Shown: positions 27,843-41,746 of the stretch, piece by piece
How positions within the stretch are numbered: the stretch's first letter is position 1
Layout: each line of letters opens with the position of its first letter
From: Caenorhabditis remanei
Taxonomy: Eukaryota > Nematoda > Chromadorea > Rhabditida > Rhabditidae
Reading direction: 5' to 3'
DNA length: 64,000 nucleotides
NCBI RefSeq assembly: GCF_010183535.1
Contig: NC_071329.1
Location: 17,808,879 to 17,872,878 of the forward strand
The notes under the pieces: model-generated
What the model was told of the DNA's origin: nothing
The model's input: only the letters and a program-made list of their open reading frames with translations
Database searches by the model: none
Translations under genes and position numbers: made by a program

Positions 27843-29122
27843 CTATTCTTCGAGTAGCGAAATCATCAGTTCGGCAAGTGTGACCAACGAGATTTCCTGA
27901 AATAAGAAATTGTCAAATTCTTGCGGTTGTTGACGTTTTAATACCTTGTCCCGTCCCAAGTTTTTCATATCATTCCAAAGTAGCTCCGAATTTTCGCATC
28001 CCGCGAGTCCCCACGCCATCAAATCGAGCGCCTCCATAATGACGTATTTGTTTACTTTCAATACGTCTCTCTCTCTCCTCATGTTCAGATTCCACGACGG
28101 TTTTCGCAATGTTTTTGAGAAGTGACAGCATTTGATGTTCCGTCAACATCTAAAATATTAGGATATTCATATGAAAACATTATTGAAAAGGTGTATGGAA
28201 TGAAATATTTACCTTCGCTTATGTTTCTGCTTTCAATGACAACAACAACTCATCCTGCGCTTTCACTTCGTCGTCTTCATTGTCGTCGACCTCCTCGTTG
28301 TCATCTTCATCATCATCGTCATCTTGCTCTTCATCCTTCCGAGTTTTCGCATTCTTCTTCCCATTCTTCTTCGCAGCGACTTTTCTGAAATTAATCCAAT
28401 TTGAAGTGATCTATAGTTACTAATTATACCTGTGATTGCCTTCAACTATAACCTCGTTGCAATCTGATCGTATCGATACGATACGATTGTGCTCATCGTA
28501 TCGACACATGCATTGACCCTCCTGCAGCCTTCACTAATGAATTTTACACTTGAAATCACGATTTGAGTCACTGTTTCTTGAAGGCGTCAGTGACACGAAC
28601 GGATGACACAAACAGCAATAGAGCTCGTAACTTGAAATCTATGAAGTTGAGCTTCTCTATCTTGTGGGCGAGACTCTGGCTGAAGCTGAAAAACATTGAG
28701 TGGAATTGAAGAAAACACGTGGTACTTACTGATCTCTGTAGAAATCTCAATTTCCCTTCCACTTTTCTTCTTCAACAAGATCCCTCCAGTGTGGGTTTAC
28801 GATAATCGGTTTTTGGATTTTAATGCCTTCTCTTTCTGAAATCTGAATTCAAAATATCGTGGTTTCGGAATATTGGGTATTTTTGATTTTGGATTACGAT
28901 TGCTTTGGATATTCTCACCTTTTCAATTGACTTAATTTTTGTAGATAATCCGTCGAAACTTCGAAATTCCAGCGACGTCTTCTGATCAAAATAGGCGGTT
29001 TGAATGGGAGAAAAATCGATAACTGATTGAGACGACGTGGATATTCTGGAAGAGAATAGAAGAATCTGGAAAAGTAGAGTAGGCCTTGACGTTAGTTCAA
29101 CTGAGCGTGAAAAATATTCCAT
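27843..29122 (-). pseudogene. SPK-domain pseudogene, copy 1 of unit 2
   Basis: Carries the TGA at the core Trp after EEKWKGN as in unit 1. It ends earlier, with TAG after SLLEE (27843), because TGG became TAG relative to unit 1. Confidence 0.6.
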
Positions 29123-29677
29123 TTTTCTCTGAATTTTTTTCAAAAGTTCACGGGTTTTTTTTCAGATAAAAAGTTTGAATTTGAGCAAAAAATTGGAAAA
29201 AAGAGAAAGTTTTTTTGCTATGGCTATGGTTGATGAAGTTTGCTATGGCAAGTAGTTACGGCAAGCTTCTTACAACCACGCTCTACCGAAACTGAGAAAA
29301 ATATTCGGTGACTTGAGAGACTCAGAGAGAAAAATCGTTTTTGGACAATATCTGCCCAAGTTCGATTCCTCATACCGTACTTTAGTTTTTTCCTTTTTCT
29401 CCTTGTTTATTTTCCCAGTTTTTTGTTAATATTCAGTCTTTAATTTAAATTTGAGTTATTTATTGACATTGAATTTAAACAAGAGAGTGCAATTGAGGCG
29501 GGGGAGATAGGGAGAGGTAGAGAACAATTAAAGGCGAGAAAATTTTATAAAGTTAAACCAAAAAGTTAAATTTAAATAGGTAAAATCAATGAATATGAAA
29601 AGAGAATGATTTCAAAAGAGGAGATAGAACAGGAAAAGAACGTAGAATATAGAATGACAGATAGAGAATAAGAACAT

Positions 29678-31110
29678 TCACTGACTCGGTTCGTATTTCT
29701 CAAAAACTAGAGCTCTCACATTATGTTCTGAGAAAATGACTTTCCGGCTATCCATCTTCACAACGGCATCTTCAACACACTTCCATTTCGTACCACATCG
29801 CATCCAGCTCACTTAGTGGCCATTACTGCTTGGACAGAATTCTGCAAACAAGATCACAGTCCATTTGAATCCAAACATCTCCACTTTGGAGTCTGTGGTT
29901 AGATTTAAAATTTTATTTCCTCCGTGATCCACCATCATGACATGATAACGACCTTTTGGAGTGACCACTCTCTTCCGATACATTCTTCCACCACAACTGT
30001 GCTCACATCGTTCCGAGCACAGTGTTGACATGTAGGAATCTTCGAAACTCTGCTGGAATGTTCCAGACTTCCGGACTCAGAGATAACTCGATTCCTTAAT
30101 TTCTCCTGTACTTTTACTATCACTTTTAGTACACCATTCACAATTTGTTTCGTATTGTTCCAGAAATTGAATGGGGGTTAGGTCGACTTTAAGTTTCTGT
30201 AACATAATTGAAATGTTTTTTTCTATTTTTTGCAAAACGTTACCTTGATGAGATTTGAAAATGTTTCACGAACATCATGTACTCCATTTTCAAACGTTTC
30301 ACCCAGAATCCGTCTCAAGTCACTGGTTGTTTGCTTATCTCTTCTGAATATCGCAGTCATCAAATCGAGAATCTCATTTTGGCAATAATCTTGAAATAGT
30401 GCTCGAATCTCCTTGCAACTGAACAGTATATTGCAGATAGTATTGAGAGAGCATTCTGGATTAGCTGAGTGATTCTCAATTAGCAAGTACCCTTGATCGG
30501 ACGCCACGAAACGTTTCAATCCGTTTATAGCCATCTCAATCTCCTTAGAAATCATTTTACTCCGAGATGATTCATTCCCTTGCCAAGCTATATAATTCAT
30601 CGGGTTCCAGCCGGGAAGATGACGGACGACGCATTCCTTTGGGATTCTCGAAAGTATTGACATTTCGGTCCTTGAATGGGGATTGAACGTAGGAGTGTAG
30701 TTGAGAGGACAACGGTATACTGAGATAGGAGGCAAATCGTTTTCGCCGTCAATATTTGAATTTGATCCGGAATCTGATGAATCTGACATCAGCCTCGCCA
30801 CACCTGATTCTGGTTCCTGTGGAGACTCCATACCATCAACTTCTTCATACTCATCTTCTCCTTCTTCTGAATCCACAACAACTTCCATGTGCGGGGGTTC
30901 AAAAATTAGAGGAGACTCGATTCGTGGGTAGTCGTCAAAATGATCTCTATCTTGATTTCTGTCGATTGCTTGAACATCTTGGTGTGAAATATTCATGTCA
31001 ACGTCTTCCATGTTCTCATCATTTTCTGGTTCTTTGTCTTTTCCATTCCCACTATTGTTCTGAATATCTTCCGTATTTCCAGCCTCCTCATCATCCGCTT
31101 CATCCTCCAT
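29678..31110 (-). pseudogene. USP-like gene with two nonsense codons, unit 2
   Basis: Same exon structure and the same TGA (SYL-stop) and TAA (GH-stop) as the unit 1 copy. In the segment RRIL(D/G)ETF it has Gly where unit 1 has Asp. Confidence 0.55.
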
Positions 31111-31504
31111 TCCGTACCAGTTGAGTACTGGAGATCTCACTCTACCACTGATAACACCTGTTTCGAAAAATAAGAGTTCTGATTTTCCTTTTCTCAATTC
31201 TTATTTTTATGCGTTTCGGAAATTGAAAAAGGGAAAAACGTGATTGGAATTGGACGTAACCAATCTTTTACGGTCTCTTATGTTTCTTATTTCAACAGAA
31301 ACTATTTCGGAAATCAAAAAGATGAATTTCAATAATTTTTGAGAACTTTTCAGACAATTTTTTCTGATTTCTGTTGAATTTAATTTATTTTTAAATTTTA
31401 GTTGTATTTTCGAGCTAAAACAAAAAAAAATAATTTTATTTAAGCGATTCGAAAAGCTTTTACTTGACATAATAAGAGTTCAAAGTAATCACACTTCTTT
31501 TTAT

Positions 31505-32649
31505 TCATTCATCGAGTAGTTCTATCACGAGTTTTGCTAGTTCAGACAACGAGATTTCCTGAAATAAGAAATTTTCCCATTCTTGCTTCACGTTGCGATA
31601 CCTTGTCCCGTCCCAAGTTTTTCATATCATTCCAAGTGGCTCCGAATTGTCGCATCCCGCGAGTCCCCACGCCATCAAATCGAGCGCATCCATAATGACG
31701 TATTTGTTTACTTTCAATACGTCTCCCTCCTCATGTTCAGATTCCACGACAGTTTTCGCAATGTTTTTGAGAAGTGACAGCATTTGTTGTTCCGTCAACG
31801 TCTAAAATATTAGGATTTTCTAATGAAAACATTATTGAAAAGGTGTATGGAATGAAATATTTACCTTCATTTCAGTTTCTGCTTTCAATGTCAACAGCAA
31901 CTCATCCTGCGCTTTCATTTCGTCGTCTTCATTGTCGTCAACCTCCGCGTTGTCATCTTGCTCTTCATCCTTCCGAATTTTCTCATTCTTCTTCCCCTTC
32001 TTCTTTTCATTGCAACTTTTCTGAAAGTATTCCGATTTGAAGTGATCTATTGTTACTAATTATACCTGTGATTGCCTTGCACAACTATCTCATTACAATC
32101 CGATTGTGCTCATCGTATCGACAAGTACACAGAGCCTCAACCAACCTTCAACAATAAATTTTACACTTGAAATCACCATTCGACTCACTCTTTCTTAAAT
32201 TGAGCAGTCACGCGTCTGGATGTAACGAAGAGCAAGAGAACACGGTACTTCAAATCAATGAAGTTGAGCTTCTCTATCTTGTGGGAGAGACTCTGGCTGA
32301 AATTGAAGAAAACACGTGGTACTGGAATTGAAGAAAACACGTGGTACTTACTGGTCTCTGTAACTGAGCCAATTTCCCTTCCACTTTTCCTCTTCAACAA
32401 GACCCCTCCAGTGTGGGTTCAAGACGATTGGTTTTTGGATTTTGATTCCTCTATCCAGAAGTTTCAACGCTTTCTCCATAAGTGACTGTATCATCACTAT
32501 TTCAGTCATTCGGTTGATTGTGACACTTTTGCTTTCTGAAAATATGATTTTGAAGAGAAATATGGATTCTATAAGAACATACCTCCCGGAAACATTGTTT
32601 GATACTCGGCCCAGTTGATGCCGAACTTAGAATGTTCGTAGTGTTCCAT
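31505..32649 (-). pseudogene. SPK-domain pseudogene, copy 2 of unit 2
   Basis: Nearly identical to 9076-10220, including the 19-bp exon 4 deletion and the 32-bp duplication. Confidence 0.6.
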
Positions 32650-33949
32650 GTTTCCAAAACGAAAGACACGCAGTTACGATGGTGAGTGATCTGAAACGAA
32701 AATATTCATAGTCTATAAGAAAATAAGTTGTTAAAATGCTAGAATAAGAGATCAATCTTTTATCAATCGGTTCTGAGTTCAATTTGTTTTAGGAACATTC
32801 ATTTCCATTGACAAAGAATATTCAAAATAAAATTTTCAAGGCTAGGACCCCTTTTCCATAACAAGACAATTTGAAACTTTCCCTTTCTGAAATCTGATGT
32901 CAAAATATCTCGGTTTTGGAATATCCGGTATTTTTGATTTTAGATAACGATTGCTTTGGATATTCTCACCTTTTCAATCAATTCAATTTTTGTCGATAAT
33001 CCGTCGAAACTTCGAAATTCCAGCGACGTCTTCTGATCACAACCGGTATGGATTGAAGAAAAATCAATAACTGATGAGACGACGTGGATATTCTGGAAGA
33101 GAATAGAAGAATTTGGAAAAATAGAGTAGGCCTTGACGTTAATCAAGTGAGCGTGAAAAATATTCCATTTTTCTCTGAAATTTTTTCAAAAGTTCACGGG
33201 TTTTTTTTTCAGATAAAAATTTTTAATTTTAGAAAAAATTGGAAAAAAGAGAAAACACGTGAATTTTTTTTGATTCGATGAAGTTTGCTATGGCAAGTAG
33301 TTACGGCAAGCTTCTTACAACCGCGCTCTACCGAAACGGAGAAAAATATTCGGTGACTTGAGAGACTCAGAGAGAAAAATCGTTTTTGGACAATATCTGC
33401 CCAAGTTCGATTCCTCATACCGTACTTTAGTTTTTTCCTTTTTCTCCTTGTTTATTTTCCCAGTTTTTTGTTAATATTCAATCTTTAAATTAAATTTGAG
33501 TTATTTATTGACATTGAATTTAAACGAGAGTGTACAATTGAGGCTGGGGGAGATAGGGAGAGGTAGGGAACAATTAAAGGTTTTTGGTTCCTGCTCCATT
33601 TAAGGAATATTCATTCTTTCAATACTGTTAACACCTGTTTTGAAAAATAAGAGTTCTGATTTTCTTTTTCTCAATTCTTATTTTTATGCGATTCGGAAAT
33701 TGAAAAAGAGAAAAACGTGATTGGAATTGGACGTAACCAATCTTTTACGGTCTCTTATGTTTCTTATTTCAACAGAAACTATTTCGGAAATCAAAAAGAT
33801 GAATTTCAATTATTTTTGAGAAGTTTTCAGACAAATTTTCTCTGATTTCTGTTGAATTTAATTTATTTTTAAATTCTTGTTGTATTTTCGAGCTAAAACA
33901 AAAAAAATAATTTTATTTAAGCGATTCGACAAGCTTTTACTTGACATAA

Positions 33950-34900
33950 TCAGAGTTCCAATTCTCTTTTCCATTCTTCGAGTAGCGAAATCATCATTTC
34001 GGCAAGTGTGACCAACGAGATTTTCTGAAATAAGAAATTGTCAAAATCTTGCGTTTGTTCACGTTTCAATACCTTGTCCCGTCCCAAGTTTTTCATATCA
34101 TTCCAAGTGGCTCCGAATTGTCGCATCCCGCGAGTCCCCACACCATCAAATCGAGCGCCTCCATAATGACGTATTTTTTGAAGAAACATCGCATTTGATG
34201 TTCCGTCAACGTCTAAAATATTAGGATCATCATCGTCATCGTCCTCTTGCTCTTCATTCTTCCGGATTTTCCCATTCTTCCCATTCTTTTTCCCCTTCTT
34301 CTTCCCATTCTTTGCAACTTTTCTAAAAGTATTTCGATTTAAAGAGATCTATAGTTACTGGTTTTACCGGTGTTCTCCTTCTACACAAATCTCATTGAAA
34401 TCCGATTGTATCCATGCATTCTGCTTATGCTCATCGTATCGGCAAATGCATCGATACTCTTCCAGACTTCAAATACAAATTTTACACTTGAAATCACGAT
34501 TTGACTTACTGTTTTTTGAAGGCTTCAGTGACACGAACTGATGACACGAACAGCAATAGAGCTCGTAACTTGAAATCTATGAAGTTGAGCTTCTCTATCT
34601 TGTGGGCGAGACTCTGGCTGAAGCTGAAAAACATTTGAGTGGAATTGAAGAAAATACGTGGTACTTACTGGTCTCTGTAGACATCCCAATTTCCCTTCCA
34701 CTTTTCCTCTGCAACTAGACCCTTCCAGTGTGGGTTTAAGAATATGACTATTTCAGTCATTCGGTTGATTGTGCCACTTTTACTTTCTGAAAATGTGATT
34801 TTGAAGAGAAATATGGACTCTATAAGAACATACCTCCCGGAAACATTGTTTGATATGGAGCCCAATCAATCCCAAATTTCGAATGCTCGTAATATTCCAT
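33950..34900 (-). CDS. SPK-domain protein, intact copy 3 of unit 2
   Basis: Six exons (34900-34834, 34786-34669, 34623-34510, 34466-34368, 34322-34073, 34024-33950) join in phase to 240 residues with no stop. Exons 2-4 hold the SPK domain: HWKGLVAEEKWKGNWDVYRD, LAHKIEKLNFIDFKLRALLL, then YDEHKQNAWIQSDFNEICVE. Exon 5 is a Lys/Gly-rich then Asp-rich linker (NGKKKGKKNGKNGK, EEQEDDDDDD), with basic stretches suited to nuclear entry. Exons 5-6 end in a helical tail (ISLVTLAEMMISLLEEWK). SPK proteins are a nematode-expanded family often tied to chromatin-type domains; their molecular role is unclear. This is the only locus of the unit with a clean spliced frame, and it shows the empty site of the Maverick at 34413-34418. 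Confidence 0.8.
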
Positions 34901-35985
34901 GTTTCGAAATCAAAAGACACGCAGTTACGATGATGAGTGATCTGAAAAGAAAAAACTCTTAGTCTAGAAGAAGATAAGTTTTTGAATTGCTAGAATAAGA
35001 GATTGATCATTTATCAATCGGTTCTGAGTTTAAGTTATTTTTAGGAACATTCATATCCATTGACAAAGAATATTCAAAATAAATGTTTTCAAGGCTAGGA
35101 CGCTTTTCCAAAACAAAACAGTTTGGAACTTTGTAATTCTGAAATCTGATGTCAAAATATCTCGGTTTCGGAATATCCGGTATTTTTGATTTTAGATTAC
35201 GATTGCTTTGGATATTCCCACCTTTTCAATCAATTTTATAATTGTTGGTAGTCCATCGAAACTTCGAAATTCCAGCGACGTCTTCTGATCACAGACGGTT
35301 TGGATTGAAGAAAAATCGATAACTAATTGAGACGACGTGGATCTTCTGGAAGAGAATAGAAGCATTTGGAAAAGTAGAGTAGGCCTTGACGTTAGTTCAA
35401 GTGAGCGTGAAAAATATTCTTTTTCTCTCTGAAATTTTTTTCAAAAGTTCGCGGGTTTTTTTTCAGATAAAAAATTTGAATTTGAGCAAAAAATAGGAAA
35501 AAAGAGAAAGTTTTTTTGCTATGGCTATGGTTGATGAAGTTTGCTATGGCAAGTAGTTACGGCAAGCTTCTTACAACCACGCTCTACCGAAACTGAGAAA
35601 AATATTCGGTGACTTGAGAGACTCAGAGAGAAAAGTAGTTTTTTGACAATGTCTGCCAAAGTTCGATTCCTCATACCGTACTTTCGTCTTTTCCTTTTTT
35701 TCCTTGTTTATTTTTCTAGTTTTTTGTTAATATTCAATCTTTAAATTAAATTTGAGTTATTTATTGACATGAATTTAAACTAGAGTGTACAATTGAGGCT
35801 CATTCCTGGTTAGATAGGGAGAGGTAGAGAACAGTTAAAGGCGAGAAAATTCTTAAAATTGAATAAAAAAATTTAAATTTAAATAGGTAAGATCAATAAA
35901 TAGAAAAAGAAAATGACTTCGAAAGATGAGATAGAACAATGAAAAGAACGTAGAATATAGAATGACAGATAGAGAATAAGAACAT

Positions 35986-36509
35986 TCACTGACTCGGTTC
36001 GTATTTCTCAAAGACCAGAGCTCTCACATTATGTTCTGAGAATATGACGTTCCGGCTCTCTTTCTTCACAACGGCATCATCAACACACTTCCATTTCCTA
36101 CCACATCGCATCCAGCTCACATAGTGGCCATTACTGCGAGGACAGAATTCTGCAAACAAGATCACCGCCCATTTGAATCCAAACATCTCCACGATGGAGT
36201 CTGTGGTCAGATTTAAAATTTTATTTCCTCCGTGATCGACCATCATGACATGATAACGACCTTTTGGAGTGACCACCCTCTTCCGATACATTCTTCCACC
36301 ACAACTGTGCTCACATCGTTCCGAGCACAGTGTTGACATGTAGGAATCTTCGAAACTGTGCTGGAATGTTCCAGACTTACGGACCCAGAGATAACTCGTC
36401 TGCTTAACTTCTCCTGTACTTTTACTATCACTTTTAGTACACCATTCACAATTCTTCTCGTATTGTTCCAGAAATTGAATGGGCGTGAGGTCGATTGCTT
36501 CCGTTTTTC
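35986..36509 (-). pseudogene. USP-like C-terminal fragment, unit 3
   Basis: Open frame as in unit 2; one residue differs (KESRNVIF for KESRKVIF). Confidence 0.5.
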
Positions 36510-36939
36510 TCGTAAATTTTACAGTTTTCCTCCGATTATTCCTCGGAATTTAGTATTTTCTGATCGGATCGTCGTCCTGTCCAATAACTCTCCACAATAG
36601 TGCAAAAATTTCTCAAAAATGGTTTAATCGATTCGAAAAAATCTGATAAAGTCTGGAGAGAGTCCATTGCTGATGAGACCGTGCTCTCTATTCCAGAATA
36701 TTCTTTTTTGTTCTTGTCCAATGGAAAACGGTCGAAACAAGTGTTTCTTCTTTCAAATAGAACTTACAATTTTGAATATCAAAAAAATGCATTTCAGTTA
36801 TCTTTGAGAACTTTTCAGACAAGTTTTTTCTGATTTTTGGAAGTTTTGTTGTATTTTCTAACTAAAACAAGAAAAATAATTTTATTTAAGCGATTCGAAA
36901 AGCTTTTACTTGACATAATAAGAGTTCCAATTCTCTTTT

Positions 36940-38219
36940 CTATTCTTCGAGTAGCGAAATCATCAGTTCGGCAAGTGTGACCAACGAGATTTCCTGAAAT
37001 AAGAAATTGTCAAATTCTTGCGGTTGTTGACGTTTTAATACCTTGTCCCGTCCCAAGTTTTTCATATCATTCCAAAGTAGCTCCGAATTTTCGCATCCCG
37101 CGAGTCCCCACGCCATCAAATCGAGCGCCTCCATAATGACGTATTTGTTTACTTTCAATACGTCTCTCTCTCTCCTCATGTTCAGATTCCACGACGGTTT
37201 TCGCAATGTTTTTGAGAAGTGACAGCATTTGATGTTCCGTCAACATCTAAAATATTAGGATATTCATATGAAAACATTATTGAAAAGGTGTATGGAATGA
37301 AATATTTACCTTCGCTTATGTTTCTGCTTTCAATGACAACAACAACTCATCCTGCGCTTTCACTTCGTCGTCTTCATTGTCGTCGACCTCCTCGTTGTCA
37401 TCTTCATCATCATCGTCATCTTGCTCTTCATCCTTCCGAGTTTTCGCATTCTTCTTCCCATTCTTCTTCGCAGCGACTTTTCTGAAATTAATCCAATTTG
37501 AAGTGATCTATAGTTACTAATTATACCTGTGATTGCCTTCAACTATAACCTCGTTGCAATCTGATCGTATCGATACGATACGATTGTGCTCATCGTATCG
37601 ACACATGCATTGACCCTCCTGCAGCCTTCACTAATGAATTTTACACTTGAAATCACGATTTGAGTCACTGTTTCTTGAAGGCGTCAGTGACACGAACGGA
37701 TGACACAAACAGCAATAGAGCTCGTAACTTGAAATCTATGAAGTTGAGCTTCTCTATCTTGTGGGCGAGACTCTGGCTGAAGCTGAAAAACATTGAGTGG
37801 AATTGAAGAAACCACGTGGTACTTACTGATCTCTGTAGAAATCTCAATTTCCCTTCCACTTTTCTTCTTCAACAAGATCCCTCCAGTGTGGGTTTACGAT
37901 AATCGGTTTTTGGATTTTAATGCCTTCTCTTTCTGAAATCTGAATTCAAAATATCGTGGTTTCGGAATATTGGGTATTTTTGATTTTGGATTACGATTGC
38001 TTTGGATATTCTCACCTTTTCAATTGACTTAATTTTTGTAGATAATCCGTCGAAACTTCGAAATTCCAGCGACGTCTTCTGATCAAAATAGGCGGTTTGA
38101 ATGGGAGAAAAATCGATAACTGATTGAGACGACGTGGATATTCTGGAAGAGAATAGAAGAATCTGGAAAAGTAGAGTAGGCCTTGACGTTAGTTCAACTG
38201 AGCGTGAAAAATATTCCAT
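36940..38219 (-). pseudogene. SPK-domain pseudogene, copy 1 of unit 3
   Basis: Same Trp nonsense as in the other units. A single base change lies in the intron 3' of the exon holding EEKWKGN. Confidence 0.6.
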
Positions 38220-38774
38220 TTTTCTCTGAATTTTTTTCAAAAGTTCACGGGTTTTTTTTCAGATAAAAAGTTTGAATTTGAGCAAAAAATTGGAAAAAAG
38301 AGAAAGTTTTTTTGCTATGGCTATGGTTGATGAAGTTTGCTATGGCAAGTAGTTACGGCAAGCTTCTTACAACCACGCTCTACCGAAACTGAGAAAAATA
38401 TTCGGTGACTTGAGAGACTCAGAGAGAAAAATCGTTTTTGGACAATATCTGCCCAAGTTCGATTCCTCATACCGTACTTTAGTTTTTTCCTTTTTCTCCT
38501 TGTTTATTTTCCCAGTTTTTTGTTAATATTCAGTCTTTAATTTAAATTTGAGTTATTTATTGACATTGAATTTAAACAAGAGAGTGCAATTGAGGCGGGG
38601 GAGATAGGGAGAGGTAGAGAACAATTAAAGGCGAGAAAATTTTATAAAGTTAAACCAAAAAGTTAAATTTAAATAGGTAAAATCAATGAATATGAAAAGA
38701 GAATGATTTCAAAAGAGGAGATAGAACAGGAAAAGAACGTAGAATATAGAATGACAGATAGAGAATAAGAACAT

Positions 38775-40207
38775 TCACTGACTCGGTTCGTATTTCTCAA
38801 AAACTAGAGCTCTCACATTATGTTCTGAGAAAATGACTTTCCGGCTATCCATCTTCACAACGGCATCTTCAACACACTTCCATTTCGTACCACATCGCAT
38901 CCAGCTCACTTAGTGGCCATTACTGCTTGGACAGAATTCTGCAAACAAGATCACAGTCCATTTGAATCCAAACATCTCCACTTTGGAGTCTGTGGTTAGA
39001 TTTAAAATTTTATTTCCTCCGTGATCCACCATCATGACATGATAACGACCTTTTGGAGTGACCACTCTCTTCCGATACATTCTTCCACCACAACTGTGCT
39101 CACATCGTTCCGAGCACAGTGTTGACATGTAGGAATCTTCGAAACTCTGCTGGAATGTTCCAGACTTCCGGACTCAGAGATAACTCGATTCCTTAATTTC
39201 TCCTGTACTTTTACTATCACTTTTAGTACACCATTCACAATTTGTTTCGTATTGTTCCAGAAATTGAATGGGGGTTAGGTCGACTTTAAGTTTCTGTAAC
39301 ATAATTGAAATGTTTTTTTCTATTTTTTGCAAAACGTTACCTTGATGAGATTTGAAAATGTTTCACGAACATCATGTACTCCATTTTCAAACGTTTCACC
39401 CAGAATCCGTCTCAAGTCACTGGTTGTTTGCTTATCTCTTCTGAATATCGCAGTCATCAAATCGAGAATCTCATTTTGGCAATAATCTTGAAATAGTGCT
39501 CGAATCTCCTTGCAACTGAACAGTATATTGCAGATAGTATTGAGAGAGCATTCTGGATTAGCTGAGTGATTCTCAATTAGCAAGTACCCTTGATCGGACG
39601 CCACGAAACGTTTCAATCCGTTTATAGCCATCTCAATCTCCTTAGAAATCATTTTACTCCGAGATGATTCATTCCCTTGCCAAGCTATATAATTCATCGG
39701 GTTCCAGCCGGGAAGATGACGGACGACGCATTCCTTTGGGATTCTCGAAAGTATTGACATTTCGGTCCTTGAATGGGGATTGAACGTAGGAGTGTAGTTG
39801 AGAGGACAACGGTATACTGAGATAGGAGGCAAATCGTTTTCGCCGTCAATATTTGAATTTGATCCGGAATCTGATGAATCTGACATCAGCCTCGCCACAC
39901 CTGATTCTGGTTCCTGTGGAGACTCCATACCATCAACTTCTTCATACTCATCTTCTCCTTCTTCTGAATCCACAACAACTTCCATGTGCGGGGGTTCAAA
40001 AATTAGAGGAGACTCGATTCGTGGGTAGTCGTCAAAATGATCTCTATCTTGATTTCTGTCGATTGCTTGAACATCTTGGTGTGAAATATTCATGTCAACG
40101 TCTTCCATGTTCTCATCATTTTCTGGTTCTTTGTCTTTTCCATTCCCACTATTGTTCTGAATATCTTCCGTATTTCCAGCCTCCTCATCATCCGCTTCAT
40201 CCTCCAT
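38775..40207 (-). pseudogene. USP-like gene with two nonsense codons, unit 3
   Basis: Same as the unit 2 copy, including both nonsense codons. Confidence 0.55.
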
Positions 40208-40601
40208 TCCGTACCAGTTGAGTACTGGAGATCTCACTCTACCACTGATAACACCTGTTTCGAAAAATAAGAGTTCTGATTTTCCTTTTCTCAATTCTTA
40301 TTTTTATGCGTTTCGGAAATTGAAAAAGGGAAAAACGTGATTGGAATTGGACGTAACCAATCTTTTACGGTCTCTTATGTTTCTTATTTCAACAGAAACT
40401 ATTTCGGAAATCAAAAAGATGAATTTCAATAATTTTTGAGAACTTTTCAGACAATTTTTTCTGATTTCTGTTGAATTTAATTTATTTTTAAATTTTAGTT
40501 GTATTTTCGAGCTAAAACAAAAAAAAATAATTTTATTTAAGCGATTCGAAAAGCTTTTACTTGACATAATAAGAGTTCAAAGTAATCACACTTCTTTTTA
40601 T

Positions 40602-41746
40602 TCATTCATCGAGTAGTTCTATCACGAGTTTTGCTAGTTCAGACAACGAGATTTCCTGAAATAAGAAATTTTCCCATTCTTGCTTCACGTTGCGATACCT
40701 TGTCCCGTCCCAAGTTTTTCATATCATTCCAAGTGGCTCCGAATTGTCGCATCCCGCGAGTCCCCACGCCATCAAATCGAGCGCATCCATAATGACGTAT
40801 TTGTTTACTTTCAATACGTCTCCCTCCTCATGTTCAGATTCCACGACAGTTTTCGCAATGTTTTTGAGAAGTGACAGCATTTGTTGTTCCGTCAACGTCT
40901 AAAATATTAGGATTTTCTAATGAAAACATTATTGAAAAGGTGTATGGAATGAAATATTTACCTTCATTTCAGTTTCTGCTTTCAATGTCAACAGCAACTC
41001 ATCCTGCGCTTTCATTTCGTCGTCTTCATTGTCGTCAACCTCCGCGTTGTCATCTTGCTCTTCATCCTTCCGAATTTTCTCATTCTTCTTCCCCTTCTTC
41101 TTTTCATTGCAACTTTTCTGAAAGTATTCCGATTTGAAGTGATCTATTGTTACTAATTATACCTGTGATTGCCTTGCACAACTATCTCATTACAATCCGA
41201 TTGTGCTCATCGTATCGACAAGTACACAGAGCCTCAACCAACCTTCAACAATAAATTTTACACTTGAAATCACCATTCGACTCACTCTTTCTTAAATTGA
41301 GCAGTCACGCGTCTGGATGTAACGAAGAGCAAGAGAACACGGTACTTCAAATCAATGAAGTTGAGCTTCTCTATCTTGTGGGAGAGACTCTGGCTGAAAT
41401 TGAAGAAAACACGTGGTACTGGAATTGAAGAAAACACGTGGTACTTACTGGTCTCTGTAACTGAGCCAATTTCCCTTCCACTTTTCCTCTTCAACAAGAC
41501 CCCTCCAGTGTGGGTTCAAGACGATTGGTTTTTGGATTTTGATTCCTCTATCCAGAAGTTTCAACGCTTTCTCCATAAGTGACTGTATCATCACTATTTC
41601 AGTCATTCGGTTGATTGTGACACTTTTGCTTTCTGAAAATATGATTTTGAAGAGAAATATGGATTCTATAAGAACATACCTCCCGGAAACATTGTTTGAT
41701 ACTCGGCCCAGTTGATGCCGAACTTAGAATGTTCGTAGTGTTCCAT
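40602..41746 (-). pseudogene. SPK-domain pseudogene, copy 2 of unit 3
   Basis: Same as the unit 2 copy, with the 19-bp deletion in exon 4. Confidence 0.6.

Larger units (their letters stand above)
26889..35985. repeat. Tandem array unit 2 (9,097 bp)
   Basis: Order of loci (all minus): short USP fragment, SPK copy 1, USP-like copy, SPK copy 2, SPK copy 3. The offset to unit 3 is constant at 9,097 bp across all loci, and differences seen by eye are scattered single bases. Confidence 0.9.
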